The notes under the pieces are model-generated. The model made no database searches and was not told the DNA's origin. It worked only from the letters and a program-made list of their open reading frames with translations. A program made the position numbers and the translations under genes. A stretch of DNA of 47,442 bases from an uncultured Acidimicrobiales bacterium (GTDB lineage Bacteria > Actinomycetota > Acidimicrobiia > Acidimicrobiales > CADCSY01). Location of the stretch: the NCBI GenBank assembly GCA_902805555.1, contig CADCSY010000096.1, positions 1 through 47,442 of the forward strand. Reading direction: 5' to 3'. Below, piece by piece: positions 29,322 through 38,406 of the stretch (its first letter is position 1; each line of letters opens with the position of its first letter).

Positions 29322-30202
29322 CCGCGACGGTCGACCTGCCCCTCCTCGGCGCAGGGAAGGTCCGGGACGTCTACGACGCTGGTGGCGACGAGCTGCTGCT
29401 GGTCACGTCGGACCGCATCAGCGCCTTCGACGTGGTCATGGCCGAGCCCGTCCCTGACAAGGGGCGCGTGCTCACCGCCATGTCCGCCTTCTGGTTCGAG
29501 GAGCTGGCCGACGTCTGCGGCAACCACATGGTGAGCACCGACACGACCCTGTTCCCGGCGTCGGCGCAGCGGCCGGAGCTGGCCGGGAGGAGCATGCTGT
29601 GCCGCCGGGCGGAGATGCTCCCGGTCGAGTGCATCGTCAGGGGGCACCTCTCGGGATCGGCATGGGCGGAGTACGAGGTCGACGGCACCGTGCACGGCAT
29701 GCCCGTCCCGAGGGGGCTCCGCCAGTCCGAGCGCCTGCCCGAGCCCCTCTTCACGCCTTCGACCAAGGCGGCGTCCGGCCACGACGAGAACATCACCGTC
29801 GAGCAGGCTGCGAGCATCGTGGGCGCCGACGTCGCGCGGCGGGCGGAGGAGGTCTGCCTCGAGCTGTACCGGCGGGGGGCCGAACGTGCGCCGGCGGCGG
29901 GGATCGTCGTGGCCGACACCAAGTTCGAGCTCGGCCTCGCCGACGGCGAGCTCATCCTGTGCGACGAGGTGCTCACACCCGACTCGTCGCGCTTCTGGCC
30001 CGCCGACGGGTGGGAGCCGGGCCGGACCCCCCCGAGCTTCGACAAGCAGCCGTTGCGGGACTTCCTCAGCGGCCTCGGCTGGGACAAGCGACCCCCGCCC
30101 CCCGCCCTGCCGCCGGCGGTGGTGGCCGCCACCAGTGAGCGCTACACCACCGCCTACGAGCGGGTGACGGGGCGGTCGCTCGCCGACTGGCCCGGCGCCT
30201 GA
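29318..30202 (+). CDS. purC: SAICAR synthetase
   Basis: 294 residues. It joins CAIR and aspartate with ATP to SAICAR. Motifs: GAGKVRDVYDAGGDELLLV for the N-terminal ATP lid, TSDRISAFDVVM, the signature VECIVRGHLSGSAWAEY and LCDEVLTPDSSRFWP. Length is close to the fungal/actinobacterial long form (about 295) rather than the 240-residue enterobacterial form. The GTG start overlaps the end of purB. purS follows after 32 nt. Confidence 0.97.
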   Translation: MTATVDLPLLGAGKVRDVYDAGGDELLLVTSDRISAFDVVMAEPVPDKGRVLTAMSAFWFEELADVCGNHMVSTDTTLFPASAQRPELAGRSMLCRRAEMLPVECIVRGHLSGSAWAEYEVDGTVHGMPVPRGLRQSERLPEPLFTPSTKAASGHDENITVEQAASIVGADVARRAEEVCLELYRRGAERAPAAGIVVADTKFELGLADGELILCDEVLTPDSSRFWPADGWEPGRTPPSFDKQPLRDFLSGLGWDKRPPPPALPPAVVAATSERYTTAYERVTGRSLADWPGA

Positions 30203-30234
30203 GGCGCACCGGTCGCCGTGCGAGACTGCGCGAC

Positions 30235-30495
30235 ATGCAGTTCGACGTCCTCATCGAGGTCCGACCCCGGCAGGGCATCTCCGACCCGGAAGGCGCCACG
30301 ATCGAACGGTCCCTCCCGACCCTCGGCTACGACGGCGTGACCTCGGTGCGGGTGGGCAAGGCCATCCGCTGCACGATCGAGGCGGAGGACGAGGCGCTGG
30401 CGCACGCCGAGCTCGAGGACCTGTGCGCCCGGTTCCTCACGAACCCCGTCATCGAGGACGCTGCCATCTCGATGCAGCCGCAGGTCGAGCGATGA
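30235..30495 (+). CDS. purS: FGAM synthetase, PurS subunit
   Basis: 86 residues. PurS bridges PurL and PurQ in the three-part FGAM synthetase used by Gram-positive bacteria and archaea. It shows the short alpha/beta fold typical of the family, with VLIEVRPRQGISDPEGATIERSLPTLGY and the later VRVGKAIRCTIEAEDEA. The stop overlaps the purQ start (ATGA), a common arrangement that supports fixed stoichiometry. Confidence 0.96.
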   Translation: MQFDVLIEVRPRQGISDPEGATIERSLPTLGYDGVTSVRVGKAIRCTIEAEDEALAHAELEDLCARFLTNPVIEDAAISMQPQVER

Positions 30496-31166
30496 CCCGA
30501 CGCGTCGGGGTCGTCGTCTTCCCTGGCTCGAACTGCGAGCACGACGTCGTCGAGGCCATCCGGTCGCTGGGTGGCGAAGCCGAGCTGCTCTGGCACGACG
30601 AAGCCGACCTGCGGGGCGTCGACGCCGTCGTCGTCCCGGGTGGCTTCGCCCACGGCGACTACCTCCGGCCGGGGGCGATCGCCCGCTTCTCCCCGGTGAT
30701 GACGGCCGTCGCCGAGCTGGCCGCGTCCGGTGGGCCCGTGGTCGGCATCTGCAACGGCTTCCAGGTCCTGACCGAGGCCGGCCTGCTGCCCGGTGCGCTC
30801 CAGAAGAACGCAGGGTTGAAGTTCGTCTGCGCCACCGTCGGCCTCGAGGTCGCGTCGACCCGCTCACCGCTCACCAGCTCGTGCGAGCCGGGCGCGGTGC
30901 TGCAGGTCCCGGTCAACCACTTCGAGGGGAGCTACACCTGCGACGGGCGGACGCTCGACGCGCTGCGGGCCGACGACCGCGTCGTGCTGCGCTACGTGGA
31001 GAACCCGAACGGCAGCCTCGACGACATCGCCGGCATCTGCTCGGAGGGCCGCAACGTCGTCGGCCTCATGCCCCACCCCGAGCGGGCGATCGACCCGCTG
31101 CTCGGCTCGGCCGACGGCGTGCCCCTCCTGCGATCGCTGCTCGAGACCGCCGCCGTCGGCGCCTGA
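30492..31166 (+). CDS. purQ: FGAM synthetase, glutamine amidotransferase subunit PurQ
   Basis: 224 residues. It releases ammonia from glutamine for FGAM formation. The class I amidotransferase triad is visible: the nucleophile Cys in VVGICNGFQVLTEAGLLPG, His in GLMPHPERAID, with the nearby Glu. The N-terminus RVGVVVFPGSNCEHDVVEAI and VVVPGGFAHGDYLRPGAIA are family-typical. The ATG overlaps the purS stop. The next gene on the plus strand, purL, is 560 nt away because a minus-strand gene lies between. Confidence 0.97.
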   Translation: MTRRVGVVVFPGSNCEHDVVEAIRSLGGEAELLWHDEADLRGVDAVVVPGGFAHGDYLRPGAIARFSPVMTAVAELAASGGPVVGICNGFQVLTEAGLLPGALQKNAGLKFVCATVGLEVASTRSPLTSSCEPGAVLQVPVNHFEGSYTCDGRTLDALRADDRVVLRYVENPNGSLDDIAGICSEGRNVVGLMPHPERAIDPLLGSADGVPLLRSLLETAAVGA

Positions 31167-31172
31167 GCCGCC

Positions 31173-31592
31173 TCAGCCGGAGCTGGCGGCGCGGCCGATG
31201 CCGGCCCGCTTGAGCACCGATGCGGGCACGCCCAGCTCGCGCCAGGCGGCGTAGCTGATGCCCTTGCGCTCGCCGTACTGCGCAGCGACGTCGACGAAGT
31301 CGTCCTCGTAGGTGGAGAGGTCGACGTCGTTCTGGAGGACCTCCTTGGCTGCGAGGAGGTCGATCCGGTCCTGGATGATCGACAACCGGGAGATGGCGTT
31401 CGCCCGGGAGAGCTTCTCGTCGAGCGCCGCGAGCTGCCGGTCGATCGTCTCCGGGGTGCGCTTGCGGCCGCGCTTCGGCTTGTTGTTCTCGAGCGCCTCC
31501 AAGTAGGCAGCAACCGCCCTCGATTGGTCACGCCCGGCTGCGATCGCCTTCTTGTGATCGTCGCTCATCGTCCGCTTCTTGCGCTCTGCCAT
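31173..31592 (-). CDS. Conserved small basic protein of unknown function
   Basis: 139 residues. A highly charged N-terminus ([20 protein letters not shown]) leads to a helical, probably coiled-coil middle ([20 protein letters not shown] and following) and a C-terminal module [26 protein letters not shown]. That last part looks like a small helix-turn-helix or E3-binding-like motif, which in Lsr2-type proteins binds DNA. I recall proteins of this shape in other actinobacteria but cannot name a function. It is encoded antisense between purQ and purL, and its 3' end is 6 nt from the purQ stop. CATCCT lies 6 nt before its ATG, so it may also be leaderless, though that box is weak. Confidence 0.75.
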   Translation of the reverse strand: MAERKKRTMSDDHKKAIAAGRDQSRAVAAYLEALENNKPKRGRKRTPETIDRQLAALDEKLSRANAISRLSIIQDRIDLLAAKEVLQNDVDLSTYEDDFVDVAAQYGERKGISYAAWRELGVPASVLKRAGIGRAASSG

Positions 31593-31714
31593 GGAGAAAG
31601 GATGGCACGTGCACACTCGAAATGGCAAACGGCCGTACGAGGAATGCGGACACTTTCTCGCCGCGGCTCGCGAAGAATGGCACCACCTCCTTCGCTCCCC
31701 TCTTCCGTGACCGC

Positions 31715-31720
31715 TACGGT
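31715..31720 (+). promoter_or_regulatory. -10 box of purL, leaderless geometry
   Basis: TACGGT is followed by 7 nt and the purL GTG at 31728. The 135-nt divergent gap is visibly lower in GC than the surrounding genes, as expected of a promoter region. Confidence 0.55.
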
Positions 31721-31727
31721 GCGGACC

Positions 31728-33956
31728 GTGGAGGAGCCCGTCGAGCCCGAGCCGCTGCACCGGGCGCTCGGCCTCACCGACGACGAGGTGCTCGCCATCG
31801 AGGCGATCCTCGGGCGTCGGCCGAACGGCCTCGAGCTCGCCATGTACGCAGTGATGTGGTCGGAGCACTGCTCCTACAAGTCGTCGCGCAGCCACCTCCG
31901 CCGGCTCCCCACCGAGGCCCCCCACGTGCTCGTCGGTCCCGGTGAGAACGCAGGCGTGGTCGACGTCGGGGACGGCATCGCCGCCGCCATCCGGATCGAG
32001 AGCCACAACCACCCGTCTGCGATCGAGCCGTACCAGGGGGCGGCCACCGGTGTGGGCGGCATCCTCAGGGACATCTTCACGATGGGCGCCCGGCCCATCG
32101 CCCTCATGGACCCGTTGCGGGTGGGGCCGCTCAGCGACGACCGGAGCCGGTGGATCCTCGAGGGCATCGTGAGCGGTGTCTCCGGCTACGGCAACGCCGT
32201 CGGCGTCCCCACGGTGGGCGGCGAGGTGGTGTGCGACGACACCTACACCGGGAACCCGCTCGTCAACGTGCTCTGCCTGGGGATCCTCCCGGCCGAGCGC
32301 CTCGTCCTCGGCCGGGCGTCGGGCGTCGGCAACCTCGCCGTGCTCCTCGGCAACGCCACCGGTCGGGACGGCATCGGCGGCGCCAGCGTGCTCGCCTCGG
32401 CGGGGTTCGGTGAGGGGCCCGAGGAGCAGGCCAAGCGGCCGAGCGTCCAGGTGGGCGACCCCTTCGAGGAGAAGCGGCTGATCGAGGCGTGCCTGGCGCT
32501 GCTCGACGCCCGCCTCGTCGTCGGCATCCAGGACCTCGGTGCCGCCGGCCTGTCCGGCGCCACCAGTGAGACCGCGAGCCGTGGTGGCGTCGGGATGGAC
32601 GTGTACGTCGACCGCATCCCCCAGCGGGAGGCCGGCATGGAGCCCTTCGAGGTGATGACGAGCGAGAGCCAGGAGCGCATGCTCGCCATCGTCGAGCCCG
32701 AGGACCTCGACGAGGTGCTCGCGATCTGCGCCCGGTGGGAGGTCCGGGCGCACGTGATCGGGACCGTGACCGGCGAAGGCGGCCGGCTGCGCGTCTACGA
32801 CCGCCTCGACGGCGAGGTCCTGGCCGACGTGCCGGCGGCCTCGCTCCACGACGACGCCCCCCGCTACGACCGCCCGCTCGCCGAGCGGCCGGCGCCGGTG
32901 CCGCTCCCGGCCGGCGCTGCCACCGCTCCGGCCGACTGCGGGGCCGACCTCCTCGGGTCGGCGATGGACACGTCGTGGGTGTGGCGCCAGTACGACCACC
33001 AGCTCTTCCTCAACACGGTCGCCGGTCCCGGCGCCCAGGCCGCCGTCCTCAAGCTGAAGGACCCCCGCACCGGCCTGGCGACCGGCCGGGCGCTGGCGCT
33101 CACGACCGACGGCAACCACCGGTGGTGCGCCCTCGACGCCCGGGCAGGCACGGCCATGGTGGTGGCCGAGTCGGCCCTCAACCTGGCGTGCGTCGGCGCC
33201 CGGCCACTGGCCCTCGTGAACTGCCTCAACTTCGGCAACCCCGAGCACCCCGAGGTCATGCGCCAGCTCTCCGACGCCATCGACGGGATGGGCGACGCCT
33301 GTCGGGCCCTCGGCGTGCCCGTGGTCGGCGGCAACGTGAGCCTCTACAACGAGAGCCGCGGCAGCGACATCGACCCGACCCCCGTCGTCGGCCTGCTCGG
33401 GATGGTGGACCGCCTCGAGCGCCGGCCGCCGGGCGCGACCCTCCTCGAGGGTGGGCGCCTCCTCCACGTCGGACGCCGGAGCGCCGACCTCGGCGGCTCC
33501 CGGTGGGCAGCGGCGACGCACGGCGGCGGCCGTCCGGTCGGGGCGCTCCCGGCCCTCGACCTGGCCGACCACCGCTCGGTGTGCGACCTGGTCCGCGACC
33601 TCGTCGCCGACGGCCTCGTGGCCGGCATCTCCGACGTCGCCGACGGTGGCATCGCCGCTGCGCTGGTCGAGCTCGTGGCCGGCTCGGGCGTCGGGGTCTC
33701 CGTGACGGGCCTCGACGGCCACGGCGAGCTGTTCGGCGAGGCGGCCGGCCGGGTGCTCGCCTGCGTCGACGCCGGCCGGGTCGCGGAGGTGGAGGGGAGG
33801 TGCCGGGCGGCCGGGGTCCCGGTGGCCGACCTGGGCCCGACGGGGGGCGACCGCCTCGTGGTGGACGGCCTCGTCGACCTCGACGTCGCAGCCGTCACGT
33901 TCGCCTGGCGACGGGCGCTCCCCGCCGCCTTCGCCACGGCTGCCGTCTCGCACTGA
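31728..33956 (+). CDS. purL: FGAM synthetase, PurL subunit (small form)
   Basis: 742 residues, the small form that works with PurS and PurQ. It converts FGAR to FGAM with ATP. The two AIR-synthetase-like halves are visible: N-terminal [40 protein letters not shown]-type core (seen as [20 protein letters not shown]), [16 protein letters not shown] and [16 protein letters not shown], then in the second half [27 protein letters not shown] and [16 protein letters not shown]. The GTG at 31728 was chosen because the -10 box lies 7 nt upstream and the family N-terminus begins here; the frame is open further upstream in non-coding DNA. Confidence 0.97.
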   Translation: MEEPVEPEPLHRALGLTDDEVLAIEAILGRRPNGLELAMYAVMWSEHCSYKSSRSHLRRLPTEAPHVLVGPGENAGVVDVGDGIAAAIRIESHNHPSAIEPYQGAATGVGGILRDIFTMGARPIALMDPLRVGPLSDDRSRWILEGIVSGVSGYGNAVGVPTVGGEVVCDDTYTGNPLVNVLCLGILPAERLVLGRASGVGNLAVLLGNATGRDGIGGASVLASAGFGEGPEEQAKRPSVQVGDPFEEKRLIEACLALLDARLVVGIQDLGAAGLSGATSETASRGGVGMDVYVDRIPQREAGMEPFEVMTSESQERMLAIVEPEDLDEVLAICARWEVRAHVIGTVTGEGGRLRVYDRLDGEVLADVPAASLHDDAPRYDRPLAERPAPVPLPAGAATAPADCGADLLGSAMDTSWVWRQYDHQLFLNTVAGPGAQAAVLKLKDPRTGLATGRALALTTDGNHRWCALDARAGTAMVVAESALNLACVGARPLALVNCLNFGNPEHPEVMRQLSDAIDGMGDACRALGVPVVGGNVSLYNESRGSDIDPTPVVGLLGMVDRLERRPPGATLLEGGRLLHVGRRSADLGGSRWAAATHGGGRPVGALPALDLADHRSVCDLVRDLVADGLVAGISDVADGGIAAALVELVAGSGVGVSVTGLDGHGELFGEAAGRVLACVDAGRVAEVEGRCRAAGVPVADLGPTGGDRLVVDGLVDLDVAAVTFAWRRALPAAFATAAVSH

Positions 33957-34183
33957 TCGTCGAGGGGCTCGCCGGCAGGTGGTGGGGCGCGAGGTGATCA
34001 GCGTCGCCCCCGCCGCCCTCGGCCTCGGCGGCGCCACGGTCGTGGCGCTGCCGTCGGCGGACCGCTGACTCGTCCTGGCCGAGGTGGGAGCCCGCCCGGC
34101 CAGGTCCGCAGGTCGCTCCGGCCTGCACGCCGGCGCAGGTCCTGATCTGCCTCGTTCGGCCGCGGCCGTGGCACCATGGACTC

Positions 34184-35905
34184 GTGGACGCCGACCTGCG
34201 CGACGGCCTCGACCTCGACGTGGTGCCCACGGGCCGCCGGTCCGACGACGACCACGACCCGGATGCCGACACCCCCAAGGAGGCGTGCGGCGTCTTCGGG
34301 GTCTACGCACCCGGTGAGGCGGTCGCCCACCTGACCTACCTCGGGCTCATGGCCCTGCAGCACCGGGGTCAGGAGTCGGCGGGGATGTCGGTGAGCGACG
34401 GCTCGGCCATCCTCACCGTGAAGGACATGGGGCTGGTGCCCAACGTGTTCGACGACTACCAGCTGGCGGCGCTCGTGGGCCACATCGCCATCGGCCAGAC
34501 CCGCTACTCCACCACCGGCTCGTCGAGCTACCGCAACGCGCAGCCGGTGTACCGCGACGTGGGCGGCGCCGAGTTCGCCCTCGGGCACAACGGCAACCTG
34601 ACCAACACCGCGACGCTGGCGTCGGAGGCCGGGATGCTGCCCGGCGTCGGCGCCGCCAGCGACAGCGACCTCGTCGCCGAGCTGCTGTCCGACGCCCTCC
34701 TGGCGGGCGGCGGCGAGCGCAGCGACGGACGCGACCTCGAGCACGCGCTGCTCGAGGTGCTCCCCCGCCTCGAAGGCGCGTTCTCCTTCGTGCTGCTCGA
34801 CCACGGGCACCTCGTGGGCGTCCGCGACCCGAACGGCTTCCGGCCGCTGTGCCTCGGCAAGCTCGAGGGGGGCTGGGTGCTGGCCTCGGAGAGCCCAGCC
34901 CTCGACACCGTCGGCGCCCACTTCGTGCGGGAGGTGGAGCCCGGCGAGATGGTGGTGATCGACGCCGCCGGCTGCCGCTCGTTCCGCCCGTTCGAGGGCT
35001 CGCGGATCCGACCCACGTTGTGCCTCTTCGAGTTCGTGTACTTCGCCAGGCCCGACGCCAAGCTCTACGGCCGCAACGTCCACCTCGCCCGGCGGCGGAT
35101 GGGCATGGCCCTGGCCGAGCAGGCGCCGCTGGCGCCCGGCGCAGACGGACGCCCGAGCAACGCCATGGTGGTGCCGGTGCCCGAGTCGGGGGTCCCGGCC
35201 GCCCAGGGCTACGCCGAGGCGTCGGGCATCCCCTACGGCGACGGCTTCGTGAAGAACCGCTACATCGGCCGCACCTTCATCGCTCCCACCCAGGAGCTGC
35301 GGGCCAACGCCGTGCGGATGAAGCTGAACCCCCTCAAGGAGAACGTCGTCGGCAAGCGCCTCGTGGTGGTCGACGACTCGATCGTGCGGGGGACGACGAG
35401 CCGGGCCATGGTGCGGATGCTGCGGGAGGCCGGCGCCGCCGAGGTCCACCTGCGGATCATGTCGCCCCCGTACCGCTGGCCGTGCTTCTACGGGATGGAC
35501 ACGGGCGACCGCTCCGAGCTCATCGCCGCCAACCTCACGGTCGAGGAGATCCGCGACTTCCTCGGGGTCGACTCCCTCGCGTACCTGACGCTCGACCGCC
35601 TCGTCGCCGCGACCGGTGCGGTCGGCGCAGGGTTCTGCAGCGCCTGCCTCACCGGCGACTACCCGGTCGAGGTCCCCGTCGAGCTGCGCAAGGGCGTGCT
35701 CGAGCAGAACGAGGAGCCGATCGGTGAGCTCGACCGCATGGTCGAGGAGGTCGTGGGCGACGTCCACCGCAGCGAGCACCTCGCCGCAGAGGTGCCGCTC
35801 ATCCGCCTCCGAGGGGCCGACGGTGGCGGGCCGGGCGAGGAGGACGAGGCGCAGCAGGTCGCGCACGGGGCCACGGGCGGGGTCGCGACGGTCGAGGGTG
35901 CCTGA
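34184..35905 (+). CDS. purF: Amidophosphoribosyltransferase
   Basis: 573 residues. It makes phosphoribosylamine from PRPP and glutamine, the committed purine step. A propeptide of about 34 residues precedes Cys35 in KEACGVFGVY, which becomes the N-terminal nucleophile after processing, as in the Bacillus-type enzyme. Glutaminase motifs (GHIAIGQTRYSTTG, GHNGNLTN) are followed by the PRPP loop VVVDDSIVRGTTSRAMV. Cysteines in CLFEFVYFARP, RWPCFYG and FCSACL are the positions of the 4Fe-4S ligands. The GTG at 34184 lies 6 nt after CACCAT, a weak leaderless-type -10. The upstream 227 nt show no other gene. The C-terminal 60 residues are acidic and variable. Confidence 0.97.
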   Translation: MDADLRDGLDLDVVPTGRRSDDDHDPDADTPKEACGVFGVYAPGEAVAHLTYLGLMALQHRGQESAGMSVSDGSAILTVKDMGLVPNVFDDYQLAALVGHIAIGQTRYSTTGSSSYRNAQPVYRDVGGAEFALGHNGNLTNTATLASEAGMLPGVGAASDSDLVAELLSDALLAGGGERSDGRDLEHALLEVLPRLEGAFSFVLLDHGHLVGVRDPNGFRPLCLGKLEGGWVLASESPALDTVGAHFVREVEPGEMVVIDAAGCRSFRPFEGSRIRPTLCLFEFVYFARPDAKLYGRNVHLARRRMGMALAEQAPLAPGADGRPSNAMVVPVPESGVPAAQGYAEASGIPYGDGFVKNRYIGRTFIAPTQELRANAVRMKLNPLKENVVGKRLVVVDDSIVRGTTSRAMVRMLREAGAAEVHLRIMSPPYRWPCFYGMDTGDRSELIAANLTVEEIRDFLGVDSLAYLTLDRLVAATGAVGAGFCSACLTGDYPVEVPVELRKGVLEQNEEPIGELDRMVEEVVGDVHRSEHLAAEVPLIRLRGADGGGPGEEDEAQQVAHGATGGVATVEGA

Positions 35906-35966
35906 CACTCGGGGCACCGGGGGCGAGCTGCGCCCTGGCCCGACCCGTCCGCCGGGGGGTGAAGGG

Positions 35967-37016
35967 GTGGTCGGCGAGACCTACGCCGGTGCCGGGGTCA
36001 GCATCGATGCGGGTGAGGAGGCGGTCTCCCGCATCAAGGCGAAGGTGCGCTCGACCCTCCGCCGTGAGGTCATGGGCGACATCGGCGGCTTCGGCGGCCT
36101 CTTCGCCCTCGACCGCTCGCGGCACCGGGAACCGGTCCTGGTGGCCTCGACCGACGGCGTCGGCACCAAGGCACTCGTGGCCCAGGCGACCGGGCGCTTC
36201 GACACGATCGGTCTCGACCTCGTGGCCATGTGCGTCGACGACCTCGTCTGCCAGGGCGCCGAGCCGCTGTTCTTCCTCGACTACATCGCCGTCGGCCGCC
36301 TCGACCCCGACCACATCGAGCAGCTCGTCGAGGGCGTGGCCGAGGGCTGCCGGCAGGCCGGGGCCGCCCTCCTCGGCGGCGAGATGGCCGAGCACCCGGG
36401 TGCGATGGAGGAGGGGGAGTTCGACCTCGTGGGCTTCGCCGTGGGGGTCGCCGAGCGCGACCGGCTGATCACCGGCGAGCACCTCGCGCCCGGTGACGCG
36501 CTGCTCGGCCTGCCCTCGCCCAACCTCCGCAGCAACGGCTACAGCCTGGCCCGGCGGGTGCTGCTCGAGCGGGCCGGCCTGTCGCTGGACGGGCCCGCCT
36601 GGGACGGGGCCGCCCACAGCCTGGGTGAGGAGCTGCTCTCCCCCTCGGTCATCTACGCGCCGGCGATCGTCGAGCTGCTCCGTGCAGTCGACGTGCGGGC
36701 CGTGGCCCACGTCACCGGTGGTGGCATCCAGGGCAACCTGGCGAGGGTCCTGCGACCGCAGCTGGACGCCGTCGTGCACCGGGGCACGTGGGAGTCGCCT
36801 CGCATCTTCGGTGAGATCCAGCGCCTGGGTGCGGTGGCCGAGGCGGAGATGGCACGCGTCTTCAACCTCGGGATCGGGATGGTCGTGGCCGTGCCTCGAC
36901 GAGACGTGTCCGAGGCTCTCGACGTGCTCCGGGCCGCCGGCCACCGAGCGGTCGAGATCGGCGAGCTCACCTCAGGCACCGGTGAGGTCGAGCTCGTCCC
37001 CGGCCCGCTCCGCTGA
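35967..37016 (+). CDS. purM: AIR synthetase (phosphoribosylformylglycinamidine cyclo-ligase)
   Basis: 349 residues. It closes FGAM to AIR with ATP. Motifs: ETYAGAGVSIDAGEEAVSRI at the N-terminus, GGFGGLFALD, VASTDGVGTKALVA, VDDLVCQGAEPLFFLDYIA, ALLGGEMAEHPGAM, GLPSPNLRSNGYSLARRVL and HVTGGGIQGNLARVL. The GTG at 35967 has GGGGGG 7 nt upstream and matches the family N-terminus. An in-frame GTG at 35898, overlapping the end of purF, would add 23 Pro/Gly-rich residues and cannot be excluded. It closes the purine run and converges on pyrE. Confidence 0.95.
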   Translation: MVGETYAGAGVSIDAGEEAVSRIKAKVRSTLRREVMGDIGGFGGLFALDRSRHREPVLVASTDGVGTKALVAQATGRFDTIGLDLVAMCVDDLVCQGAEPLFFLDYIAVGRLDPDHIEQLVEGVAEGCRQAGAALLGGEMAEHPGAMEEGEFDLVGFAVGVAERDRLITGEHLAPGDALLGLPSPNLRSNGYSLARRVLLERAGLSLDGPAWDGAAHSLGEELLSPSVIYAPAIVELLRAVDVRAVAHVTGGGIQGNLARVLRPQLDAVVHRGTWESPRIFGEIQRLGAVAEAEMARVFNLGIGMVVAVPRRDVSEALDVLRAAGHRAVEIGELTSGTGEVELVPGPLR

Positions 37017-37130
37017 CCTCGGGCCACTGCCCGCCGACCGCAGGCCGGCCCCGGGCGGCACAGGTGCGGCGGTGGCGGCGTCCCCGCCCCTCCGCCTCCG
37101 AGGTGCGGGCCGGTCGGTCGCTGCCGGAAC

Positions 37131-37649
37131 TCAGCCGAGCTCGCTCATCCGGAACAGCGGCCGCAGCTCGATGCCGACCTCGGCGAAGGCCTCCGGCCCC
37201 CCGGCCTCCCGGTCGATCACGCACAGGACGTGGTCGACCAGCCCGCCGCGCGCACGCAGGTCGCCGCAGGAGACGAGCGCCTGGCCACCGGTGGTGACGA
37301 CGTCCTCGACCACCGTCAGGCGGACGCCCTCCACCTCGCCGCCCTCGGCAAGGCGGCACGTCCCGTAGGACTTGGCCTCCTTGCGCACGAACCGGGCGGG
37401 GAGGCCCGTCATGCGGGAGAGGGCGGTGACGAGGGGCACGCCCCCCAGCTCGAGCCCGGCCAGCACCTCCGTCCCCTCCGGCACGAGCGGCGCCAGACCG
37501 GCGGCGATGCGCTCGAGCAGCACCGGGTCCGCCTCGAACAGGTACTTGTCGAAGTACTGGTCGCTGACCGTGCCCGACCGCAGGGTGAAGGTCCCGGTCA
37601 GGTGGGCGGCCTCGAAGAGGTCCCGTGCCAGTGCCGCGCGCTCGTCCAC
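37131..37649 (-). CDS. pyrE: Orotate phosphoribosyltransferase
   Basis: 172 residues. It adds phosphoribose from PRPP to orotate in pyrimidine synthesis. N-terminal substrate motifs are TFTLRSGTVSDQYFDKYL, then GLELGGVPLVTALS, the active loop FVRKEAKSYGTCR and the PRPP-binding loop LTVVEDVVTTGGQAL. It is somewhat shorter than E. coli PyrE. The GTG at 37649 is used; GATGAT lies 6 nt upstream (37661-37656), a weak match to the leaderless -10 pattern. It converges with purM with 114 nt between and is divergent from the DsbA-like gene. Confidence 0.93.
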   Translation of the reverse strand: MDERAALARDLFEAAHLTGTFTLRSGTVSDQYFDKYLFEADPVLLERIAAGLAPLVPEGTEVLAGLELGGVPLVTALSRMTGLPARFVRKEAKSYGTCRLAEGGEVEGVRLTVVEDVVTTGGQALVSCGDLRARGGLVDHVLCVIDREAGGPEAFAEVGIELRPLFRMSELG

Positions 37650-37794
37650 ACCACGATCATCGCCGCTCGCACCCCACCCGCCCGCACACCCGCAGCGAGG
37701 AGCCACGGTCGCCGAGGAACGCAGGGGGCCGACCGGTGGTTGCACCCCTCGTCGGCGCCACCTGGCGGGCCGACGACCCCCCGAGGAGCCTCCT

Positions 37795-38400
37795 GTGAAC
37801 GTCACCTTCTGGTACGACCCGAACTGTCCCTTCTGCTGGATGACCTCGCGGTGGATCGTCGCCGTCGCACCCGACCGCGACCTCGAGGTCGACTGGCAGC
37901 CGATCAGCCTCCTGCTCAAGAACTCGACGCCGCCGGACAGCCGCTCCTTCGCCGGTGCCAGCCGGGGCAGGGCGCTCCTGCGGGTGGCCCAGTCCGTGCG
38001 TGACGCCGGCGGTGCCGACCGCCTCGGAGACCTCTACACGGCGTTCGGCCGGCGCATCCACAACGAAGGGATCCTCGACTTCGGCGTCGAGGAGGTGCTC
38101 GAGGAGCTCGGGCTCGAGGCGTCCCACGCCGCAGCGGTCGACGACGAGTCCTTCGACACGGCCATCCTCGCAGCCATGGACGAGGCGTTCAGCCTCACCG
38201 GGACCGACGTCGGCACCCCGCTCGTCGCCATCGGGAGCGGCGACCGGCGGGTGGGCTTGTTCGGCCCGGTCATCACCCGGTACCCCAGCCCCGAGGCCGG
38301 CCTGCGGCTCTGGGACGGCTTCGTGGCCATGGCCGAGACCGACGGCTTCTACGAGCTGAAGCGGACGCGCGACGAGTCACCGGACGTGCCCCCCGTGTGA
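37795..38400 (+). CDS. DsbA-like mycothiol-dependent oxidoreductase (Rv2466c type)
   Basis: 201 residues. A thioredoxin fold with a helical insertion; the active site is Cys11-Pro-Phe-Cys14 in FWYDPNCPFCWMTSRWI. The wording of that motif, plus LYTAFGRRIHNEG, DVGTPLVAI, LFGPVITRYP and the terminal YELKRTRDESP, parallels M. tuberculosis Rv2466c, a mycothiol-dependent reductase. No signal peptide, so cytoplasmic. This suggests that the organism uses mycothiol. GTG start with GAGGAG at proper distance. It converges with the E1 gene. Confidence 0.88.
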   Translation: MNVTFWYDPNCPFCWMTSRWIVAVAPDRDLEVDWQPISLLLKNSTPPDSRSFAGASRGRALLRVAQSVRDAGGADRLGDLYTAFGRRIHNEGILDFGVEEVLEELGLEASHAAAVDDESFDTAILAAMDEAFSLTGTDVGTPLVAIGSGDRRVGLFGPVITRYPSPEAGLRLWDGFVAMAETDGFYELKRTRDESPDVPPV

Positions 38401-38406
38401 TGCGGG

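Noticed and set aside
33976-34067. Short open frame between purL and purF
   Set aside because: About 25-30 codons, Ala/Gly-rich, no ribosome site or motif; regarded as chance.
37017-37130. Terminator between purM and pyrE
   Set aside because: Only long-range imperfect pairing of GC-rich segments was found, not a compact stem, so I did not call it.
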